DNA of 64,000 bases. It comes from Notamacropus eugenii (lineage: Eukaryota > Chordata > Mammalia > Diprotodontia > Macropodidae). Shown in pieces: positions 27,201-39,200 of the stretch. The stretch's first letter is position 1; each line of letters begins with the position of its first letter. The notes beneath the pieces were generated by a model. The model saw only the letters and a program-made list of their open reading frames with translations. It was not told where the DNA came from and ran no database searches. The stretch is from positions 56,659,256 through 56,723,255 of the forward strand of contig NC_092876.1 of the NCBI RefSeq assembly GCF_028372415.1. Reading direction: 5' to 3'. Position numbers and translations under genes: made by a program.

Positions 27201-30200
27201 AATAATGTCAAGGATACCCCAATGGGGTTACTTCCTAACAAAACCAATATGGAGACCGATGTGGACCACCATTCACTTGTTTGGATGTAACTCTCCCAAG
27301 GTGACAATGCAAAAAAAGAAAAAAAAAAGCCAATCTTACCGTGTGATTGGTGCCACAGGCAACATCTCGGACCACGACATTGGGAACTGGCAAAATCTGT
27401 CCATCTTTTGTCTTTTCAATGAAGATGGCTACTCGGCGGGGGACCAGCTCACAGTCATATTCTATCCTCTGAGCCCGGGCAATGAATTTCCCATCAGAAT
27501 TGTGTCCTGCCACCATACAGAGATAGCCAAGATTTAAAAGCAGTAATATTTGGTAAAACAGACCAGCAATGGCCCATTTTTCATTATTAATTGGGGCAGA
27601 GCAAAGTCACTGGATCAGGGAGTGCAAAGTGACTGGGTGCAGGCAAAGTCCTCTAGTGACATGGACTGTGACTTGGAGGCATACATGCCCTCTCCCTGAT
27701 TAACTGTAAACTCCTTGAGGGCAGCAGCCCTTTCACTTGGACGGTATTCCCATCACCTGACACAGAGCAGGTGTTTTAATAATTTAATAATGCCTACTGA
27801 CTGGCTGGCCTTAACTCTCAGTAAACCTGTACTGCCAAGGCATCCTGCAGACCACCTACCCCTGGAGTGCTGAAAGGGAAGGCTCAGTTAGGTAAAACAA
27901 GGCTGCTTTGCAAGTCTGAGTTAACTAAGATGTCTGACCCAGGGGTCATCCAAAACACAGAAGCATATTCAAAGCAGTAGCACAAACATAAAAGGAAAGC
28001 TTTCTGGATTAGGGTAATCAGGGGAAAACAAATATGCTGAGAACCCCAAAGTATTTCAAAGCAAGCTTGGCTGACCAGCAAAGGCTATAGTTTGTAGAGT
28101 AGGTAACTACACAGATTAATTTCTCCTGGACAAAAATCAACTTAATACCATGTAAATTTCTGAGTTTCTTCTGACTCCTCCCTTATCTCTAGACCCAATC
28201 CAATCATATAGGCAGGCCTTTGCTCTCCTGTCTCTGGCACCCGTCAGCTCCTCTAGCCTCAATGCTGTCATCTTAGTACTGACCTTGATAACCATAGCGG
28301 CTGGATGGTGGGAACAGCTTCCTAGGAGGTCTTCTTACTACTACCACTCTCTCTAGCCTCTGTTTCCAGTCTTGTCTCATCTGACTCCCTTGTTAGGAAC
28401 TCTAGTCCAAGTCAGACTTATTCTCTGTAACTCTCAATGTGTCTTGGCTGTTCAGTGCCTTACCCAGTCCCCTGGAGTTGATATTATCTCACTCTCTTTC
28501 TCTCTCTTCTCTCCCTTCATCCTGTCTCCCAACTTCCTTGAATTTCAAAGGATTCTCTGAAGTCCAGCTCAAATGCCACCTCTGTCACTGAGTCTGTTTT
28601 GATCTCCATCAAAAAGAGCCCACCACCCCCAGACCTGGGGTGGCTATTTGCTTTCCAACACACTTACCACTATTTGCCCATTCTGTCTTGTAAACTCTAA
28701 GGGGCATGGGCCAGGTCTCATCTAAACTTTCTATTCCCTCTGTCTGCCCCAGTCCCCAGCGCCTACCCTAATGTTCTACATAAACTTTGTGGACTGAATA
28801 ATAAAGGGTTTTTGTTTGGGATACAGCACTGACAGGTCCTCCTTAGTATGTTGAGTGTTTACAGAGGGCAGGGAAACATACTTATTTTGGTTAAGCACTA
28901 AACACATCATTAGATAAAAGATTAAGGAGTCTCCTGGGTGATCTCCGTTTCTAAGAATCCCCTTCCAATATAATACACTTTGGTTCACTTTTGTTTACTC
29001 ATTTCTGGCTGGCGTTGAGATAAATGTAGTTTTACATTATTCCATGGTCTGGGAAAACCTGACTTGAGTCTCAAGGGTCTAGATCAGGGGTGGGGAACCT
29101 GCAGTCTTGAGGCTACATGTGGCCCTCTAAGTCCTTGGGTTCAGCCCTTTGACTTAATACAAACTTCACAGAACAAATTCTCTTAATAAAAGAATTTGTT
29201 CTGTAAAACTTGAACTCATTCAAAAAGCTACAGGTTCCCCACCCCTGGACTAGATCAAGGGACTGAAAATGACAGCCCTAATCTGCCAACTCCTAGTCTA
29301 GATGGTCACCTCAGAATGAAGCAGACACCTCGAGTCCTTACTAGATCAGCCAGGACAGCATAGCTATGAGCCAGTTCATAGAGTACATTTTATTAATCAT
29401 CCTGAGCCCTCTGGGCAACAGGGTTATGTTTTGGGTCTTCTCTTTGGGGAGGTTTGAGATGAAAAATGTCCTGGTTAATGAGGCAAATGATTGAATAACT
29501 GAGGACAGAGACAAATGAACAAAAACGCTAAGGTGTCATCTCCTGTACTCTGAGCTCGGTTTCCCATTTTTCCTTTCCTGGCTCAGGATAGGAAATGAAA
29601 TGGGATATGAATGACCATGAACTTTAGAAGATCATGCCCTGCCCCTAGAGAACAAAAACGAAGTTGGGGACCCTGTCAAGTTCTGACTCTGGGTGTCTAC
29701 GCAGAGAACTCCACCCTCCACATCTCATGTTACAATGCACTGAAAGTCTGCTGGAAGTTTACAAGCACTTAGTCGTGAACAGCTATTATCCGAGATCAAT
29801 GGACCACACTTTTAAAACACGTATGTTTAGCCTTCACTGATTTCTGGTTCAAAATATGCAGTTGAGATAACAGAAGCTTTTAAGAAGAAGAGGCTGCCAT
29901 ACCCAGCTGACCATATTCAGGGCACCCAAAGGAGTAGAGGTTTCCTTTGCAGTCCATTATCATGCTGAACTCAGCCCCACAAGCCATTTTGGTAATTGGC
30001 TGGCCATTGTACATTATCTGGAAAGAAAAAACAATAAGTAAGGTTTTAAAATTAAAAGAGAAAAAGAAAAGGAGGGAAGAAGAGCAAGAGGAAAAGAGAA
30101 TGAGAGGAGAGAAATGGATAAAGAAGGGAAGAGAGAAAGGGGAAGGATAGAGACAAAAGAAGAGAATTGGAAGAAGGGAGAAAAAATAGGGGAGGAAGAG

Positions 30201-33200
30201 AAAGAAGGAGGAAGAGAAGAGGAACAGGAGAAAGAGAGAAGAGAGAGGCTGGAGAGGAGGAAGGGAACGTATGACTGACAAGATAAACTTAAATCTTGCT
30301 CACCCTTTTGAAACAGACCATGAAACTGACAAGGCTATCAAGGGAATCTAAGGGGATCAACAAGGGGACCTCTTAGGGAAAGAGGTCTGGGAAGCACGAA
30401 GAGATGCATCTGGGAAGAGAGAAGGGGAACTGAAAGACATGGTCACAGAAGAACAGAGAGGTAAGTACACAAAGAATTAAAAAAAAAACAACCACTGCTT
30501 TACTCCTCGGGGTTTAAATTTATCACCCAAAAAAAGCTTTTCCAAGACTCTCTTCCAGTTTGACCTCATCTTTGAGCTCGTGTAACCGTAACAAAGGGAA
30601 GGAGGAAGAAACCCTGGCCAATCCATCCTTGAACCTTCCGGCATCAACTGTGGAGTATCTGGAGATGGAGTTCCTTACTGTCCTCTACTTCAGGATGTGA
30701 AAATCCCTCTGAGCAAGAAGCTGAGGGATGGGTCACTGTACTGACCGACAACCAGAGAGGGGAAGGCCATGGGTTTGCTCAGGAAGTAATTAAAAGGATT
30801 TCAGACACCTTCTCCATGACCCAGGAATCTCCTCGAGGCTGACTGAGATGATTGGTTCCCACCTATCCAACTTTAAAGATCACAGAATTCTACCCAAGTG
30901 GAAACTTAAGAGGCCAGTCAGTTAAGTCAAACTTTAAAGAAAAAGAGAGAGCCCAGAAAAAGGGACAAGGTTGCCCCGGGTCATACCTACGGGCAACAAA
31001 TGACAACGGACTGGAAGCCAACACTTGCCAAGGCCAACGTCCTTAACAATGCTCCAGTTGCCCCCAGCTGGAGGTGGAGGTTACTAAAACTCATTCTCCC
31101 TGGCCCCTCATTCCCCCCATTTCCTACTAGATTCCAGATGGGAGCAACCAATTGAAAATGCAGTAGAACTCAACCAAAATTTACTAAAAGTCTTTCAGAT
31201 ACACAATGCCCTTAGACATGCTCTCAAGCAGTTTACAATCCAGAGTAGAAAGCATCAGACTCAACCAAAAATGAGTTTTTCAATTCCCTTCAAATTCACA
31301 GACGCATTTGTCTGAAGATTTTTTTTAACTTTCTAAGATTCAAACAATGGCATCCATGGCTCCTTTACCCCTTACCTTGTATGTGCTGCTCCCTGGGCAT
31401 GGCAAACACGCCAACATCTAACGGAAAGAGCCCTGGACTTGGGAGTCAGAAACTCCAGTTCTGATTGTCCCTACCTGTAACCTCCCTCGCTGAGCCCTAG
31501 GATCATCATCTGCAAAATGCACGTAACATTTGTACTACTTATGAAAAAAGGGCGCTTTTAGGAAAGCAAAGCGCTGCATAATTGTGTTATAACAGTTTGT
31601 TTTTATCTCTATGCTGTTTTCCTTCCCAACTCATCTGTAAGCCACTTGTGGACAGGACCATGTCACAAATGTCTCTGTACCCTTAACACTGTACTGGGCA
31701 CTCTGTGGGTACTCAAGCGAATGGTTTCTTGACCAAGATCTATTTAAAATGCTTATTTCAAAATTAGAAACAGATTTGCATGAGCACTAAAGGGGTTCCC
31801 AAGCACATTTTTTTTCCATTTAAAAATTAAATCTTCATGTCCTCTGCAACCTGTGACCAATAATGACCTGCATGGCAGCAGAAACACTAATGCACACTAC
31901 AGAACAGAAGGTGAACAGTTGTAAAGTAAAGAGTAAACAACAGCTCTCATGAAGATGAAATAAAGGGAAGCTGCCAATGCTCAAGTCACCAAGCGGTAAG
32001 GCAGTCATCTTGATAATATCCATGGCCAAACCAAAGAGATCATCTTAGCCATCCACATCGTGAAAACTAAGTGGATGAAGAATGGGCATTGCCTATGTGA
32101 TGGCACTGACGCTAGATGAGCAGCAGTCCATCAGGTACACCATCTCTCTCAAGCAAGTCCTAGGGATGGACAATGAACTGAGGTCAAAACTATCTAAAAG
32201 GAGGCTGGGGTTCATGGGGAAAACTGGGCAATGCTTTCACTGAACCCAAGCCACTCTCTACTGACAAAACTAAAGCCAAGATTCCTGGGACTTTACACAG
32301 TGACAACTCATGAAACACCATCATCTCAGATGAAAATAAGCCAGAAGTAAGGAAAGGAGCAAGCTGGGCTTATAAGAAGGTGGCAGCATATTATCTGTGC
32401 TAGGTAGAATCAGAGAAGTGATAGCAAAGATCGCAAAGACACAGAATTGTAGACCTTGTCCTGACAGCCTAGGAGAGGAAACAAGAGTCCCAAAGATGGG
32501 AAATGACTTGCTCAAGATCTCCCATCTATCCATCTGACAGTCTGGATAGATCCTTTATGGTAGAATTCTAGAAACATATAGCCAAGAGTCACACAATATG
32601 AAGTCACTGAGCAGCACTAGTAGAAATAAGGCTCACACCACAGAAATCTAAGGATCTGTTAATAAAGGCCAAAAGATGAGAATGGTGACTTGCAATGGAA
32701 TAGGGAACTCTAGCAATGTAGGTCAATACCTTCTTGGGGACTTAGAGAGGTTGCCCCAACCACAGGGACACATTTGCCCAGAGTGACCAGGTCAGTATGT
32801 TATCAGAGGTAAGCCCTGAAACCTAAGCCATCCTGGTTTGGAGGATAGCCTTCCATCCCCTCTATCACTTAGCTGCCTATGAGTTGAAGCCTGAAATCAG
32901 AGAAAGTTTTCAGCTTTGTTCACAAAATAACAGAAGGAGCATAAGATGTGAATCTGTAAGTCATCCAAAGGCTTGCCTTTTTCCAGGTCGGCCTTCATGT
33001 CAAACAAAGAAAAGCAAGGTCCCATTTCTGAGAAAAAAAACCAAACCATAAGCCCCAAACTCCACTAGCCATGAGGAAAGAGACAGCTCATTACCTGTGC
33101 AGGGCTGGGGATAGCATCGGTCTGGTTGCCAAGGCCAAGTTGCCCCATCTTGTTCTCTCCAAATGCAAACACAGAACCAGTTTCTAGGAGGGAATAAAAT

Positions 33201-36200
33201 AAAACGGGAAGAGAGTGAACATTCCAAATGCGATGGTGACTTAAAGCTGCCTCAAGTACAGAAGAATTAAACACAGTGATCACGTGCCAGAGAATGGAAA
33301 CCAGACAGTGTTCCAAAGGTAGAATAAGCTGAGACTTTCCAGAATCATCATCTCCCATCAGAGAGCACAAAGAAAAGACTTGTTCCCATTTGCAAATGGA
33401 AACAGTAGAGAAATAGTCTTTTCATCCTCCTAGAGGTGTTTCCTGGTTCTAAGGCCTAGCTTCCAAAGGCCTTCAAGATACAGCTTGCTCCCCACCCAGG
33501 CCATCTGGAGATCCTGCCTCAAGTCCTGCCTGAACCACAGGCCTTGCTTTGGCCAAAAAGCACCCTCTCCCATACCTGTCAAAGCCAGAGTGTGGTTCCT
33601 CCCACAGGCAGCAGACACAATCACTTCCTTGCTGAGGACCTCGATGAGTTTGGGGGCTTCCACTCTCTTGGTATCACCATGTCCCAACTGCCCCTTCTCA
33701 TTTCGACCTGAGAAGACCAATTGGAAATCAGCGAGGAAGGGAAGAGACACAAACTGAGGCTTCAGCATAGGGATCAGTGTCCTGGACACATTCTGGTGGT
33801 CAGGTGAAGCTTATGGGCCCTATCTCAGAATGTTATTAAATATACTGGGAATGGCCCTCTGGGAGGGGGAAGGAGGGGACACATGAAATGGAGATGTAAG
33901 AGAAACTATCAAGCACAAAATAGAAAAAAAACAAAGAAAAGATTTTATTGAAAAGCAATTATCACAAAAAAAATTAAGTATATGGATCGAAGGCTAAGAT
34001 TCCAGTCTAAAAGAAATTAATGACTCTCTTAAAAGAAACAGAAATGAAATTCGATACCAAGAATTAGTTTTATTAAAGGAATGTCACAGAAAGTGATCTA
34101 TTATCATCTGCTTTGCCACTCACCCTAAGGGACTTTCCAGCTGTCCTACACAACTGTACGTCTTCTAGCCCGTCTCTCCCCAAAGGAGGGCTAACAGGCT
34201 AACTTGTACCTTGAGCATTTGTACACAATAAGCACTAAGTGCTCCCTACCTCCAACCATCCATCCATCCATCCATCCATCCATCCATCCATCCATCCATC
34301 CATCCATCCAGAGAAACAGAAATACAAACAAAGTTAAATACATAACACTGTGCCAGCCCCTTCAGAGCAGATCTCACCAGACAGTGTGTGGAAGCACACA
34401 GGGTTCGCCCATCTTGCCCTAGCCCCGTGCTTGGGAGAGGTCTATTTTCAGGAGTAGTTTTTGAGCCTGCCTCCACAGCACTCAATTTTCTCAGTGCTCT
34501 AAGCTGCCTCACAGTCCCTTGGCATCACACCGTTCACTTCTCTTATTTTTATCTACCTCATAAATGAAGTTCACATCTCCTGCCAACCCTTATGTCTATA
34601 AACCTTTAACTACTCCAGTAACCTGGTGACTAAACCAAAGCAGCCACCTAAGGCTGGAGTTTCATCCACAGGCACCTGTCCCCCTCCCTGGAAGCCAAAC
34701 TAGGGCCCACTGCCCAGGGTGGGATCAAGGAGTCAGATACACCCGCTCCACCAGCCTCCCAAGTGCCCAAACCACATAAAGGATAATTGGGAAATATTTA
34801 ACAAAATTAAAATACTGCACAATATAGGTAACATTACACTTTTTATTTTAGGTATAGTTTAGTGGGTCCTGTTATGAGTTTGACACCCACCACTGGTCTA
34901 GGGGGCAGAAGAATTCAAATCTAGTAGAGCCCAGAAACTGAGGCTCTAGTATCCACTGACTGCATAGCTTCATTCCTCTAGGCCTCAGCTTTCTCCTCTA
35001 TGAAATGGCAAATGAGGAAAAGTTGGATTAGATCATCTCAAAGGACCCTCCCAGCCCTGACTTTCTCTGTTCTAAGGCCCCTCCAAGCGCTGACATTCTG
35101 TTTAAGGGCCCTATCAGGACAAAGATTCTATGGTACATTCCAATTCCACCTTCAAAGGATTTTACTCTTGAGCAAAGGTTCTTAATCTGGGGGAGGTCCA
35201 TGAACCTGCTTGACATGCATATATTTCAATATAGTGATACCTATTAATATCAAATCTATATATTATTTTTCTAATATAACTGATTTCCTTTGGCCTTTAT
35301 TAAATGTTTAAAAACACCCTCCCAATAAGGAGTCCATCTACACACAGACTTCATCAGACACTGCCACAGGGTTCTATCATACACAAAAAAGGGCAAGAAT
35401 CATTGGACCAGGGGGACTCAGACAACTCCAGTTCCTCTGCTAGCATGATAAGACAGTTACTTACAGTGCAAGGATGAGGAGCTAATTTAATACATACTCC
35501 AAGTTCATTCCAGAAAATACACAAACTTCTGGAATTCAACTGCCCTCCCAAGGAGGCACTGGGTGCAAGGCTGGTCCCCTCCAGTCACCTCTTGGTTTAG
35601 GTATTACTAAGAGTAAAAATACAATCAAGGTGGGGATTTCTATCCCTGGGGATTTTAACCTTAGCCTTAACTCAGAATTAGCTAAATCTGTGAAGAGGAA
35701 CAGTGGAAAGAGCCCCAAGTCTGAAGTCACAGGACCTGGGTTCAAATCCACCTCAATCTAAGCAACTTGGCCAGTGGTTCACTGGTCCATAGTCTCACTG
35801 TTTCCTTATCTATCACAGAAGGTGGGAGTCAGTGCCTTGAAGCTTGACAGCTATGATGCTCCCAGCTGATGGAGACAGAGCAAGAGAACCAAGCACAGAA
35901 CATCTGGAATTGAATGAGGGTCTTTAGATACGTGGATGATTACCACATTCTCAGCATGTGCGTGAATAAAAGGTGTTTTTAGGTTAGACATTTTAACACT
36001 CAAGAAATGGATGGGACAGACTAGAGTGACAGCCAGGGCCAAGTCATGGAATTTATCTTTGGAAAACTTCAAGCCAAGTACAGTCGACTCTCTGTCCACC
36101 CATTCCTACCTGGGACAAAGCCCAGAGTCTCACCAAATGGTATCAAGTGTTTTTTGGTGGGGATCTTGAAATAATAATAAATGGCTTGTGAGATAAATTC

Positions 36201-39200
36201 CAGGGGTTTCATCAAAAGTATTCATTTCATACTTCCTAAAATCACAGCAGTCAAAAAACCTCCAAAACCTTACAAAGTATTAATTTTCCATCATGGTGGA
36301 AAGGGGGCACTCAAATGCAGGGTAGATGTGGGGAAGGTTGGAGTTGCCCTCTGATCTTTATCAGCTTCTCTGTAGTATAAGCAAGTTTGCCCTCAGCTCA
36401 CAGAGTTGAAAGATCGATCATTGGGCTAAGAGTCCTAAGAAATGGATCAAAATCCCACTTTGGACTTTGGGGTCAGTCCCTTCACTCCCCTGGGCCTCAG
36501 TTTCCTCATGTGTAAAATTTGGGGGTTGGACAGGACAGCCTGTAAAGTACCGTCTAGCTCTTAGATAGTCAAAGGAAAAAAACTACCAGGCTACTTAAGG
36601 TGCCTTTAAAAAGGCATGAGGCCTAGGTATCCACAGTCTGCCATAAAATCACTTTACATAGGCTTGGATACAGTGACTTGTGGGAAGGGACTTGTCTTTT
36701 TAAAAGTAACTGAGAGACACTGGAAACTATAACCGGTCTAAGTATGTCATCATGAGGCCATCAAGTATAAATTTGGGCCAAACAAACTTGTTGGGTTTTT
36801 TTCTTCAACGGAACTACAAAATTAGCAGCCAAAGGAACACAACAGATGTTTCTTGTATTTGGACCTTGGTGAAGCATCTCATGAAACTGCAAAAAAATGG
36901 TTCAAACAGACTGAAGTAAAAATAGCATCATGTGGATGAAAAGCTGGCCAGAGGATCAAAAACAAAGAGTGGTGAAGGATGCCAGCAGACGCAGAGAGAG
37001 GGTCTGGGAGATCCCAGGAGCTCCCTGGGACAGATCTCAGCCCTGATTAATACCTTCATTGATGACACGTTAAAAAAAAAAAAAGGCACAATGCCCTCAG
37101 CGTCATAGGATCTTGGCTCTGGGAGGGCCTTGTGATCCCCTGCTTCAGGGTCTCTTACCCAGGAGCCTGGGAAGCTTTCAAGAGTCCATGAACTTGGCTG
37201 AGGGAAAAAATTACATCTTAATTTCAAAAGAACTGGTGTCCTTTGTAAGCCTACAGATTTTATTTCATGCAATTAAAAATATTATTCTGAGAAGGGTTTC
37301 AGAGGCTTCATACACCATGACACAATAAATAACAACATCCTCACCATCGTTGACCATAGTTGCAGTTATCACAGATGCCAAGCACTTTACAAATATCATC
37401 TCATTTAATCCTCACAACAATCCTGGAAAAGGTAGGTGTTGCTATGATCCCCATTTTATAGATGAGGAAACTGAGGCACACAGAGGTTAACACAGGGGTG
37501 GGGAATCTGTGGCCTTGAGGCCACATCTGGTCCTCAAGTACGGCCCTTTGACCAAATCAGCCATACTTGAAGACCCAGAGAGTCACATGTGGCCTCAAGG
37601 TTCCCCACCCCTGGGTTAAGAGATTTTCCCAGCACTACACAGCTGTGCCTGGAGCAAGATCTGAATTTAGCAAACCCAACCCCCCACCCCCACTATAATA
37701 GCTGTATTTCTTACCCAGGGACATAAACAAAAGAAAAAAGGGAAGAAACCACTCAGAAAACAGATTGGGGAACCAAGGGAAAAGCCACCACTTGGGAACT
37801 GAGCAGGTGAGCAGGTAATTAGCCCCAAGCTAAAGAAAGTGGCTACCTCCAGACAGGGCAGCAAGCATTCTGTACATCACAGAACACTAGCAAAGGGCCT
37901 TGTGATTGCTACCAATATCGAGGTATTGCCTGGGAGTGAAATGAGGCACGTTGCCGCCGGCAGAAGAAGGATGTTTTGTGGATTATATTATAATAGAATG
38001 AGGCGGGGGAGCAAAAAGCCAGCGTGGGGCTGAGCAGCAAGGACAGAGCTCTTATGTCACACTGTGCTATGAAGCAAGAAGGCGCCAGTCTGGCTGATGA
38101 TAACGCACCTCTGACGGGAATTCAATTGTACAGCACCTCCCAATCGGAGAGAGGTGGATGCGAGGAAGGTGAAATGAAGTGGATTCACACTAAGGGAGAG
38201 GGAGGGGATGAGGAGGGAGAGCCTGTCCTCCAGACAACAAAGGAAAGGAAACATTTGATCATCTACAAATGACCAAAAGGTGAAAAACAGATTTATTTAT
38301 GCCTGGTGTAAAAAGGGAAAGTGAAGAAAGGAAGCCCAGAGGATGGTTAGCCCCCTCTAAAACAAACCATTACAAAGGCTGCCCCCCCCCCTCATAGGAG
38401 GCTCAGGGCACCACTCTCAACCGGGCCTGGAGGTTGATACTAGAATGACAAGGCAGGCACAAGCACCAAAGTGTGGGAGTGAGGGCTCCTCCAGACACCT
38501 TCTCACTTACCCCAGCTCCACAGCTTTCCTTCTGTGGTGATGAGGAGACTGTGAGCAGCACAAGGGCCAGAGACCACCGTCCGCACCTGAACCCCAGACA
38601 GACAGCCATATCTGTGGGGCCCCCACAAGTTCTGCCCCAGATTGCGGTAAGCAGCTGCAATAAGAAACAGGTGACAAGTTAGGTTGTTTGGTGCATCCCC
38701 CAACACCCCCAAATGAAGGGAATGAATCATCAAAAGAAAAGTGTAGCCTACAAACAGATGTTCTCTGGGACACAAGCCACTGGTGTTGGCCCTAAGTTTC
38801 AATTCTTCGGCAAAATGGGGACTTTACCTAGATCAAAAGGTTGTCATGAGAATACATTCCTTCTATCAACACTTAGCCAGTACCTTCTATGTTTCATAAT
38901 GTATCCTACAAGCACTTAGCCAGCACTTCCCATTTGCATGGCACTGCACTGGATACATTTACACAACAAACATCTGAACAGCACCTACTATGTGCGTGGC
39001 ACTGTTCTAGATACATTTATTCAACAAACACTTGAGTAGTGCCTACTGTGCTCATGGCACTGTACTAAATTTATTCAACAAAGACTTGAACAGATCCTAC
39101 TACATGGAAGGAATTGTACTGGATACATTTATTTAACAAGTCCTTAAGCAGCACCTACTATGTACACAGTGTTAAGGTAGGTACTGTGGATACAACGAAT

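Larger units (their letters stand above)
33708..38510 (-). other. RCC2: RCC2 intron 3
   Basis: A 4803-bp intron with an (ATCC)n array (34255-34310), a MIR3-like SINE running into CR1-tail-like units (about 34905-35110), hAT-like elements (35177-35374, 37148-37318), SINE remnants (about 35690-35830 and 36410-36570), and a MIR (-) copy split by an hAT-type insertion (37336-37680). From 37700 to 38510 nothing was recognised. Confidence 0.8.

Noticed and set aside
33065-33370. Separate small RCC1-like gene (about 101 codons)
   Set aside because: It is RCC2 exon 5 read through its upstream intron. The same applies to the frames over exons 3, 4, 6, 7, 10 and 11.
38890-39180. CRISPR-like array
   Set aside because: Units are contiguous and diverged, without constant repeats and unique spacers, and the host is a vertebrate. 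It is a minisatellite.
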